This document shows, piece after piece, positions 15,778 to 22,661 of a stretch of 53,202 nucleotides of DNA. Position numbers and translations under genes: made by a program. The first letter of the stretch is position 1, and the number at the start of each line of letters is the position of its first letter. The notes under the pieces were generated by a model. That model worked only from the letters and a program-made list of their open reading frames with translations, did not search any database and was not told where the DNA came from. The stretch comes from Moraxellaceae bacterium (GTDB lineage: Bacteria; Pseudomonadota; Gammaproteobacteria; Pseudomonadales; Moraxellaceae), in the NCBI GenBank assembly GCA_020697295.1, contig JAJFBF010000022.1, forward strand, positions 1-53,202, read 5' to 3'.

Positions 15778-18096
15778 TTACTTGGTCAGCACATACTGCA
15801 CAGTGCTGTCGATATCACCCGCTGTGGCGCTGCACCAGGGGTGCGGCGCTGCCGGCAGGCCGATGGGCTGCGCCGTGCCAAGCTCGCCCGGGCCATATTC
15901 ACGACGCATCTTCTGGTAATCCCAGTAATAGTTCTCCGTATCCCAGTCCACCTTCACAAAATACTTGTGGCGCTCGATAAAGCGGTTGCGCTGGGTGGAC
16001 GGGTCCGTACTGCTGTACTCGGTATTGCGATAGACGCGGAACACGTCGCCTTTGCGATTCAGGTCGGGCCAGGGGGTGGGTTGGTCGGGCGAGCCCGGCG
16101 CCGGCCGCACGGGCGCATGCAGCGTGTAGTACTGGTTATAGAGCGGGCTGCCTTCGCTGCAGCGCTCGGGATTCACCAGGTCTTCCAGGTTGCGGACATG
16201 GCCATCGGAGAGCAGGCCGCGCGACTGCGTCCAGTACATGTCACGCAGGTAGGCGGTGCGGATGGACTGCTGGTCCTTCTGGTAGATGGTGGGCGCAAAG
16301 AAGCGGCCGACCTGGTCCAGGCGGAACATGCGCTCATTGCTGTTGGCGCCGACATTGTCATTGTGGCAACTGCCGCAATCGCGATCGTAGGCCAGCTTGC
16401 CCCTGTTCACTTCCGCCGCGACGCCGGGGTAGCTCTGCCAGCCTGCCTGCACGAACTGACCTTCGGCCAGCGCCGCATTGCCAGTCTGGGTGGCCAACTT
16501 GCCCCTGCTCTTCAGCCAGCGGTACATGCCGGCATTGATGAGGTCATTGTCGTCGGCATCGAGCGTGGTCATGTAGGCGGTGAGCGCCTTCAGTTCCGCG
16601 GCGCGCATCGAGCCCATGGCGCCGTCCGGCTCCTCCGAGTGGATATAGGAGCCTTCGAAGCCGACATAGGATTCTGTGTGGGACAACGAGCGCCGGATCG
16701 GCATGTGGTTGGTCACATTGGGAATCGTGATCGGCGAGAACTGGTAGTCGTTATCGGTTTCGCTGCCCTCGCCGACGTTGCGCACGATATTGTGTTCGCC
16801 CGCACCGGCCGGCATGTAGTAGAGCAAGGTGGTCTTGTCGATATCGGCCTCGCCCGGCGCCCACGACGGCCCCGCCTCCTTCGCCACGATGCCCTTGAAG
16901 GTGGCGGTGGTGGCGCCGGCCTTGTCGCCCAGCACGGTCCACTTCATGCTCCATTCCGGATTGGGCAGGCCCGGGAACACCTTGGTGATTTTCGTGCCCG
17001 GCGCCTTCTCATAGCTGATGCGATAGCCGTGGCAGGACGCGCAGTTGAAGCCGGCCCAGGCGCCGCTGCCCGTGTAGGGATGACTGGACTCCGCCGTGCG
17101 ATAGCCCACCCAGCCGGTATTCCTCGTATTGCCCCGGGTCTTTTGCGGCGTCGCCAGCAGGAATCCGGGGATCGGGTTGGCCATGGGATAAGGATCGAAA
17201 TAGACGTCGTTGATGGCCTCGGCCGGCACTTCGCCCGCCACTGTCTTGTAGGCGCCAAACAGTTTGGCCGGATCGGCCGGCTGACGCGTGATGGGATCGG
17301 TGGTCTTGTAGGCAAAGATCTTGGCCCAGTCTAGATCACGCATCTTGTGCGCAAGGCCGATATTGAAATCGTAGGACCAGAAGATCTTTCGTCCCTGGGC
17401 CACCAGGCTGCTGAAGCCGGTATTGCTGACGGTGACGTTGATGGGCGTGATGGCGCGGGTCTGTGCGCCCAGGCGGGACACCACATCACACTTGTGCGCA
17501 AACAGGTCCGTGGAAATGCGCTTGGTCTGCGCATCGATCACGTTATGCGGCTGCCCCGGGCGCAGCAGCGAATCCAGATAGCCCACGCGCTTTTGCACCT
17601 GCAGCCGGATCGGCCCTTTGCTGGCGTGCACCGGCACCTTGAACTGCACCTGGCTGTCGCTCCAGGACAGGACATCCTTGCTCCAGGTGCTGTGGGTGAA
17701 CGGGGTCTCGTAGTTGACCTCGTTCAGGATATCCAGCGACTGGTTGAACATCCGGAGATTGGTTTCCAGCACGCGGCTGTTGCCGATCATGACCTTGCTG
17801 AAGTCGACATCGGGGCCGTTGCCAAAGCCGCTGCCGCGCAGGGTGATGGTGTCGCCCGGGCGGATGACGGGCGCGGCGGTGCCGCCCGCCGTCCAGGCCA
17901 GGGCGCCGTTGACCAGCATGCTGTTCACCACGGGGGCCGGAAAGTTGAGCGCCGAGAGGCTGCGCATCACCTCGCGGCCGGCATCATAGGAGCAGACCTT
18001 TTCCTGCTCGGGAAAGCTGGGGGCCGCCTGGGCGACCGGATAGAGAGCCAGGCCGGCCAGCAGCGCCAGGCCCTTTCCACGCGACGTTCTTGTCAT
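15778..18096 (-). CDS. Secreted di-haem cytochrome c (MauG/CCP/RoxA-like) with IPT-like domain
   Basis: A 772-residue protein. Residues 1-24 form a signal peptide ending VAQA. An IPT/TIG-like beta domain follows (about 76-168, RPGDTITLRGSGFGNGPDV). Two CxxCH haem c motifs are present, CASCH at 352-356 and CGSCH at 574-578. The C-terminal half carries a di-haem peroxidase-type segment, SIRTAYLRDMYWTQ followed by LLSDGHVRNLEDLV (611-640). Spacing, size and two-haem layout resemble the MauG/cytochrome c peroxidase superfamily, including the rubber oxygenase RoxA, which is also secreted and cleaves polyisoprene. The start at 18096 is chosen for GAGGGA seven bases upstream and the signal peptide; the frame stays open 39 codons further through low-complexity proline codons. 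The gene is divergent from a MalT-type regulator. Whether it is an oxygenase or a peroxidase cannot be told from motifs alone. Confidence 0.8.
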   Translation of the reverse strand: MTRTSRGKGLALLAGLALYPVAQAAPSFPEQEKVCSYDAGREVMRSLSALNFPAPVVNSMLVNGALAWTAGGTAAPVIRPGDTITLRGSGFGNGPDVDFSKVMIGNSRVLETNLRMFNQSLDILNEVNYETPFTHSTWSKDVLSWSDSQVQFKVPVHASKGPIRLQVQKRVGYLDSLLRPGQPHNVIDAQTKRISTDLFAHKCDVVSRLGAQTRAITPINVTVSNTGFSSLVAQGRKIFWSYDFNIGLAHKMRDLDWAKIFAYKTTDPITRQPADPAKLFGAYKTVAGEVPAEAINDVYFDPYPMANPIPGFLLATPQKTRGNTRNTGWVGYRTAESSHPYTGSGAWAGFNCASCHGYRISYEKAPGTKITKVFPGLPNPEWSMKWTVLGDKAGATTATFKGIVAKEAGPSWAPGEADIDKTTLLYYMPAGAGEHNIVRNVGEGSETDNDYQFSPITIPNVTNHMPIRRSLSHTESYVGFEGSYIHSEEPDGAMGSMRAAELKALTAYMTTLDADDNDLINAGMYRWLKSRGKLATQTGNAALAEGQFVQAGWQSYPGVAAEVNRGKLAYDRDCGSCHNDNVGANSNERMFRLDQVGRFFAPTIYQKDQQSIRTAYLRDMYWTQSRGLLSDGHVRNLEDLVNPERCSEGSPLYNQYYTLHAPVRPAPGSPDQPTPWPDLNRKGDVFRVYRNTEYSSTDPSTQRNRFIERHKYFVKVDWDTENYYWDYQKMRREYGPGELGTAQPIGLPAAPHPWCSATAGDIDSTVQYVLTK

Positions 18097-18169
18097 TTTT
18101 ATTCCCTCGGGGATGGCCGCTCCCGGAACTTGCGGCGTCGAGGATAGTGCAACCACCCGTCGGCCTCCG

Positions 18170-18188
18170 CCCCCTCCTCTGGAGGGGG
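18170..18188. repeat. GC-rich hairpin element upstream of the di-haem gene
   Basis: An 8-bp perfect stem CCCCCTCC with GGAGGGGG and loop TCT, followed by further G-runs to 18210. It resembles the hairpin at 15497-15511. It may be a regulator site shared by the two oxygenase-type genes. It may equally be a member of the CCCTCTCC-type dispersed repeat common in high-GC proteobacteria. Confidence 0.45.
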
Positions 18189-18271
18189 GAGGGGGTGGCG
18201 GGAGGGGGGGCATGGGCTAGAATGGAACCAGCGTCCAGAAACATAAAAACAACAAAGACCGGAAGGAACCC

Positions 18272-20941
18272 ATGTCAGGAACGACAGCTCCAGCTCCGTT
18301 CACGCCCGCCCGCCTGCAGCGCAACGAGCTCCTTCACCTGCTGGATCGCAGCGGGGAATTCGCCCTTACCTTCCTGCTGGCGCCGGCCGGCTTCGGCAAG
18401 TCGACCCTGCTGCAGCAATGGCAGCAGCACCGGCCGGATTTGCGGACCGTCTTGCTGCCCCTGGACGCGGGCGATGCCGATCCGGTGCGCTTCTTCCGTC
18501 GCCTGAGCAATGTCCTGCGCCAGGCCGTGCCCGATTTCGACACGCTTTACTACAACCCCCTGAGCGCTGAAATCGCCCTGCCGCCGGCTGCGGTGGCGGA
18601 GGCGCTGGAGCAGGCACTGGCGGCCGTTCCCGGCCCGCTATGGCTGCTGTTCGATGATTTCCAGCACGCCCACACTCCCTTTATCCAGCAGGTCATGGCA
18701 CTGGCATTGCAGCGCCTGCCGTCGCATATCCACGTGGTCATGACTTCGCGCCGGCACCCCGGCTTCTCGCTGAGTCGCCTCAAGCTCGACGACCGGCTGC
18801 TGATGATCGACGAACACGACCTGCGCCTCGATGCCCGCCAGCTGGGCCATCTTGCCGGCCAACTGGGACTGGAGCTGACACCGCCCCAGGTGGAACGGTT
18901 GCTGACATTGACGGAAGGCTGGGTCGCCGGCGTCCGCATGGCCCTGCTCGCGCAGGCCCGAACCGGTCCCGGCGCAGTCGAATGCTTCAACGGCCGCCAG
19001 CCCGAGATCATGGACTACTTCGCGCATGTGGTGCTGCGCGACCTCACGCCCGACCAGCACGACTTCGCCCTGTGCACCGCCGTGCTCGAGGAATTCGATG
19101 CGGCTTTTTGCGACGCCGTGCTGGGGCGCCGCGATTCGGCCCGCCTCCTCAACCACATCGCCACGCAGGCGCTGTTCCTGCAGGAGTGCGCCGACCGTCC
19201 GGGCTGGTTTCGCTACCACACCCTGCTGCAGGACTTCCTGGAAAGCCGCCTGGGCGTGGAAATGCCGGAGCGCGTCGAGCAGTTGCACAGCGACGCGGCC
19301 AGCTACCTGCTGCAACAGGGCGAGACCGAGCGCGCCCTGGCGCACAGCCAGCGCGGACCGGCGGGCTGCTTTGCGGCCACCCTCAGCCGCAGTTGCGCCA
19401 TCTGGCTCAGCAAGGGCAACTACCCCGCCATCCTGCGCTGGATCGGCGCGCTGACCGATGAGGAGCTGGCGGTCGCCGGCGATCTCGCCCTGCCCTTCAT
19501 CAGCGCCCTGATCTTCTCGCGCCGCTTTAACCAGGCGCGTTATTACCTCGATATCCTCCAGGCCGAGGCAACGCCCGCGGCTGGCCGCTTCGCTGGCGAT
19601 TCCGCCGTCATTTTCCTGGAAATGATGCTGCAGCTTTTCCAGAACGATACCGACTTCCGCCTGCACGCGGACCAGGCCGTGCTGCTGGAATCCTGCCGGC
19701 ACCATGACATTCGCGCCTTCAGCCTGGCCATGCTCGCCTATCACCAACTGCAACATGCCAACTTCGTCGCGGCTCGCCAGTACGCCCTGCAGGCCAAGAC
19801 CGTGCTGGGGCAGCTGGGCTATATCTACCTGGAAAGCTACGCTGACCTCATCCTCATCCTCTGCGACAACAACAGTGGCGACAGCGTTGCCGCCACCCGG
19901 CGCTCCGAGGACTTCTACGCGCGCACGCAGGATGACCGCCACAGCCCGAGCTGGGTCAACGCCACCACCGCCATCGCCGTCGTGCGTTACGAGCAGAACT
20001 GTCTCGACGAAGCCCAGCGCCTCTGCGAGGAGGTCCTGCCCCAGGTCAATACCTGCTGCGCCACCGAGTTGCTGGTGGCGGTCTACCTGACACTGTCGCG
20101 CCTGCTGTCACTCAAGGGCGACCGCCGCCGCGCGCAACGCCTCACCGCGCAGCTGCACCGCATCCTGAGGCTGGGCAACTACGACCGCTTCGTGGCGCAG
20201 CTGGCCTGCGAGGAAATGTTGCAGGCCATGGCCCTCGGCACGCGCGAGGACGTGGGCATCGTGGCCCGCCTGCATGAGCTGGAGGAGCGAATGGCCCGCC
20301 AGACCTGGCAGGCGGTACGGCCTTATGAAGAGAGCTGGGAACGCTATGGCCTGGCGACGGCGCTCTACCTGCGCAACCGGGATCGCCTGCCGGAGGCCTT
20401 GCACGTCCTGGAGGTGTTGTCGGTGTCGAGCCGGCAGGCAGGTGTGCTGCTGCGCGCCGTGGTGATCGATGCCAACCGCGCGGTGATCCTGCATCAGCGC
20501 GGCGATACCGCCGCCGCCATGGAACTGGTGCGGCAACTGATCCGTGAGCATGGACTGCAGAGCATCAATCGCCTCGTGCTCGACGAGGCGCCCGGCATGG
20601 CCAGCCTGATGCGCCAGGCCCACCAGCATTACCAGGTGACTCTGCCCGAGATTTATCTCGCCATCTTCCAGGAAGTGCTGGCTCCGCCGGCAGATGGCGC
20701 CCAGCCAGAGCCGATGGTCCCGGCGGAGTCCACGGCGCTGACGGACAAGGAAACGGAGATCTTCGAGCTGCTGCAGCAGGGCCTGTCCAACAATGCCATC
20801 AGCTCGGCGATCGGGATTGCCCTGTCGACCACCAAGTGGCACCTCAAGAACATCTTTGCCAAGCTCGGCGTGGCCAATCGCACGGCCGCCATCCTGCGCG
20901 CCGCCCAGATCGGCCAGCGCAAGGTGCAGCCCCTGCCCTGA
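18272..20941 (+). CDS. MalT-family LuxR-type transcriptional activator
   Basis: An 889-residue STAND-type regulator. An N-terminal ATPase has a Walker A motif APAGFGKST (37-45) and a Walker B-like LWLLFDDFQ. It is followed by helical TPR/sensor repeats and a C-terminal LuxR helix-turn-helix (about 825-880: LTDKETEIFELLQQGLSNNA, STTKWHLKNIFAKLGVANRT). The relatives are MalT and the alkane regulators AlkS/LaoR, which bind ATP and an inducer to activate catabolic operons. GGAAGGAA lies five bases before the ATG. It is transcribed away from the di-haem cytochrome, with 175 bases between the starts, so that gene and perhaps the alpha-dioxygenase-like gene are its likely targets. The inducer is unknown. 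The stop is nine bases from the convergent kinase stop, with a GC hairpin (20942-20948 with 20959-20965) across both ends. Confidence 0.9.
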   Translation: MSGTTAPAPFTPARLQRNELLHLLDRSGEFALTFLLAPAGFGKSTLLQQWQQHRPDLRTVLLPLDAGDADPVRFFRRLSNVLRQAVPDFDTLYYNPLSAEIALPPAAVAEALEQALAAVPGPLWLLFDDFQHAHTPFIQQVMALALQRLPSHIHVVMTSRRHPGFSLSRLKLDDRLLMIDEHDLRLDARQLGHLAGQLGLELTPPQVERLLTLTEGWVAGVRMALLAQARTGPGAVECFNGRQPEIMDYFAHVVLRDLTPDQHDFALCTAVLEEFDAAFCDAVLGRRDSARLLNHIATQALFLQECADRPGWFRYHTLLQDFLESRLGVEMPERVEQLHSDAASYLLQQGETERALAHSQRGPAGCFAATLSRSCAIWLSKGNYPAILRWIGALTDEELAVAGDLALPFISALIFSRRFNQARYYLDILQAEATPAAGRFAGDSAVIFLEMMLQLFQNDTDFRLHADQAVLLESCRHHDIRAFSLAMLAYHQLQHANFVAARQYALQAKTVLGQLGYIYLESYADLILILCDNNSGDSVAATRRSEDFYARTQDDRHSPSWVNATTAIAVVRYEQNCLDEAQRLCEEVLPQVNTCCATELLVAVYLTLSRLLSLKGDRRRAQRLTAQLHRILRLGNYDRFVAQLACEEMLQAMALGTREDVGIVARLHELEERMARQTWQAVRPYEESWERYGLATALYLRNRDRLPEALHVLEVLSVSSRQAGVLLRAVVIDANRAVILHQRGDTAAAMELVRQLIREHGLQSINRLVLDEAPGMASLMRQAHQHYQVTLPEIYLAIFQEVLAPPADGAQPEPMVPAESTALTDKETEIFELLQQGLSNNAISSAIGIALSTTKWHLKNIFAKLGVANRTAAILRAAQIGQRKVQPLP

Positions 20942-20950
20942 GCCCCGCGC

Positions 20951-22102
20951 TCAGGCGTGCGGGGCGAGCCGGTACAGCATGCGGCTGCGATAGCCGGTGA
21001 CGACCTCGACAAAGCCGGTCAAGGCTTCCGCCAGGGCCGCGTCGGGAATATCCATCAGCAGCGGGCGTCCGCCCAGGGCACGGAGCTTGTCGAGGGTGGC
21101 GATCACGACCAGCCCTCCCCGCCCCACCCGGCGCAGCACCTCGGGCGTGAGTTGCTGGTTGCCCCGCCCCAGCAGCATGCCCTGCCCCCCCGTCGCGGTC
21201 AGGACCAGTCGGCATTCTCCCTCGGCCGTCAGCCGCTCCAGGGTCGCGGCATCGGCATCGGCAGCCACCCTTACGCCATCCCGGACCACGTCAACGCCCA
21301 GGAGGGTGTGGGGCAGGCCCAGGGCCGTCATCACGGCTGCCGTGGTCGTGCCCGGGCCGATCAGCCAGGTCACCCCGGGCTCCATGTGCTCGATGACCTC
21401 GGCGGCGATCTCCTGCAGCACCAGCGCCTCGACCTCGGGGCCGTTGCACTTCACCTGCTGCAGGTAGCGGCCCTCCGCCGGCACCTTCATTTCGCCATAC
21501 CAGCGCGCCGCCAGACGGCCCTCGCGCAGGGCGGCCTCGTCGATGTCCCGCACCTCGGCGGTGTCGATGAGGACCAGTCCCCCCTCCAGCATCAGCTTGA
21601 CGATCTCCGCAGCCGCGCGTGGCGTCACCGCGAACACACCGGAATGCATCTTGACCCCGGCGGGCAAGCCCAGGACCGGCACCTCGAGGCCCACGCTCCG
21701 GCAAATGTCGCGGGCCGTGCCGTCACCACCGGCGAAGAGCAGCAGGTCGACCTGGCGGGCCCTGAGGGCGGCGGCGGTCGCCTCGGTATCAGCGGCCCCG
21801 GTGACAGCCCCCGGGGTATGGACGATTTCAGTGGCAAAGCCCAGCTCGCAGGCGATGTCGGCCCCCATCGAACCTGCCGCCGTGAGCACCTGCAGGCGGT
21901 CCCGCCAGGGCAGCAGTTCGGCCAGGACGGCCCGGGCACGGGCCTCGGCCTGGGGCTGCGCGCCCCGCGCCAGGGCCAGGCCGGCCACGCCATCGCTGCC
22001 CTTGAGCGCCACGGTGCCGCCCAGGCCTGCCAGGGGATTGACCAGGAAGCCCAGCCGGAAACGGGGGACGGAGGGCGGAGGTGAATCAGAAAGAGGTTTC
22101 AT
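20951..22102 (-). CDS. ATP-NAD kinase family protein (AcoX-like)
   Basis: A 383-residue cytosolic protein with the fold signatures of the NAD kinase/diacylglycerol kinase superfamily: an N-terminal GFLVNPLAGLGG (18-29) and the nucleotide-binding GGDGTARD (125-132). A phosphate-loop-like GPGTTTAAV follows later. Proteins of this length (about 370-390) are longer than NAD kinase proper and belong to the ATP-NAD kinase/AcoX-like group, whose substrate is often unknown. The start ATG lacks a clear Shine-Dalgarno. It faces the 55-residue PA1571-type gene across a 165-base divergent region. Confidence 0.82.
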   Translation of the reverse strand: MKPLSDSPPPSVPRFRLGFLVNPLAGLGGTVALKGSDGVAGLALARGAQPQAEARARAVLAELLPWRDRLQVLTAAGSMGADIACELGFATEIVHTPGAVTGAADTEATAAALRARQVDLLLFAGGDGTARDICRSVGLEVPVLGLPAGVKMHSGVFAVTPRAAAEIVKLMLEGGLVLIDTAEVRDIDEAALREGRLAARWYGEMKVPAEGRYLQQVKCNGPEVEALVLQEIAAEVIEHMEPGVTWLIGPGTTTAAVMTALGLPHTLLGVDVVRDGVRVAADADAATLERLTAEGECRLVLTATGGQGMLLGRGNQQLTPEVLRRVGRGGLVVIATLDKLRALGGRPLLMDIPDAALAEALTGFVEVVTGYRSRMLYRLAPHA

Positions 22103-22154
22103 AGTTGGTTACACATTACACGAGCTGGGCCGATACGCCGGAAAGCCCTCTCCA

Positions 22155-22160
22155 TATACT
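22155..22160 (+). promoter_or_regulatory. Predicted -10 element of the PA1571-type gene
   Basis: TATACT differs from the sigma-70 consensus TATAAT at one base. There is no good -35 at the standard spacing, so an activator or another sigma factor may be needed. Transcription would begin about 22166-22170, just before the paired leader described below. Confidence 0.5.
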
Positions 22161-22170
22161 GACCTCGTAA

Positions 22171-22235
22171 GGTGAACTGGTTCACACCAGTGCCACCGGA
22201 AGCCCTGCCAGGCGGCGCTTCCGGAAAGGTTCACC
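22171..22235 (+). ncRNA. Candidate structured 5' leader (three-way-junction-like)
   Basis: Three nested helices can be drawn. P1 pairs GGTGAA (22171-22176) with TTCACC (22230-22235). P2 is CTGGT-TCAC-ACCAG (22177-22190). P3 is an 8-bp stem CCGGAAGC (22196-22203) with GCTTCCGG (22217-22224) and a 13-base loop. P1 closes a junction holding P2 and P3, and begins within a few bases of the predicted transcription start. The same bases also contain the DNA palindrome GTGAAC-TG-GTTCAC (22172-22185), which could instead be an operator. I do not recognise a known riboswitch class. Confidence 0.4.
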
Positions 22236-22267
22236 CACAAGGCCGACGACAGCAGCCGAGGTGTATG

Positions 22268-22435
22268 ATGCAAGCGACTGAAAACCTGATGACAGCGGTG
22301 CTCAACAGCAATCCGTTCCAGGGTGCTGCATTGCTGGATGAACACGGACGCGAGATTCCCATTACGGAAGAAATGATCGTGCACGCCTGCGACGAGCTGA
22401 TGAAGCAGTGGCACTTCCCGCGCCAGGCGGCCTGA
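22268..22435 (+). CDS. PA1571-type small protein of unknown function
   Basis: A 55-residue protein, acidic in the middle, with the characteristic stretch LLDEHGREIPITEEMIVHAC followed by DELMKQW. It resembles the short, conserved Pseudomonas family represented by PA1571, as far as I can recall that family. The function is unknown. No signal peptide or membrane segment is present. Two adjacent ATGs exist; the second (22268) has GAGG six bases upstream and is preferred over 22265. It stands alone, between a structured leader and a strong terminator, which fits a separately regulated single-gene transcript. Confidence 0.75.
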   Translation: MQATENLMTAVLNSNPFQGAALLDEHGREIPITEEMIVHACDELMKQWHFPRQAA

Positions 22436-22466
22436 ACAGTATCGCCGACAGCGCCCGATCACACCA

Positions 22467-22495
22467 AATCCTCCGCCTTGCGGGGGATTTTTTTT
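22467..22495 (+). terminator. Terminator of the PA1571-type gene
   Basis: A 10-bp stem AATCCTCCGC (22467-22476) with GCGGGGGATT (22480-22489) has one wobble pair and a CTT loop. It runs into eight or more Ts. It lies 32 bases after the stop. Confidence 0.85.
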
Positions 22496-22661
22496 GCCTG
22501 TCCCGCCAGCCGCCGGATCACCTGCAGCCGCCCTGCCCGGCTTGCGGACTAGCAGGCCAGCCCCAGAACCCGCCAGCCCGGCGCGGCCAACGGCCTCCGC
22601 CACACCGGACCCCATCCCCGGCAGGAACCCGCATCCGAAAAGCTTGAAGCCAGCGCCAGGC

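Noticed and set aside
15778..18096. Firm assignment of the di-haem protein as rubber oxygenase RoxA
   Set aside because: Two CxxCH motifs and a MauG-type C-terminus are shared with cytochrome c peroxidases and other di-haem enzymes; I cannot confirm the RoxA-specific residues by eye.
15778..18213. Longer N-terminus for the di-haem protein starting at 18213
   Set aside because: The added 39 residues are proline/glycine low-complexity from the GC hairpin; the internal ATG at 18096 has a good ribosome site and is followed at once by a signal peptide.
20942..20965. GC hairpin over the convergent stops of the MalT-type gene and the kinase gene as a terminator
   Set aside because: It has a 7-bp stem with a 10-base loop but no T-run on either side, so termination is not supported.
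22171..22235. Hammerhead-type ribozyme at the three-way junction
   Set aside because: The CUGAUGA and GAAA core strands and an NUH cleavage site are not in the junction.
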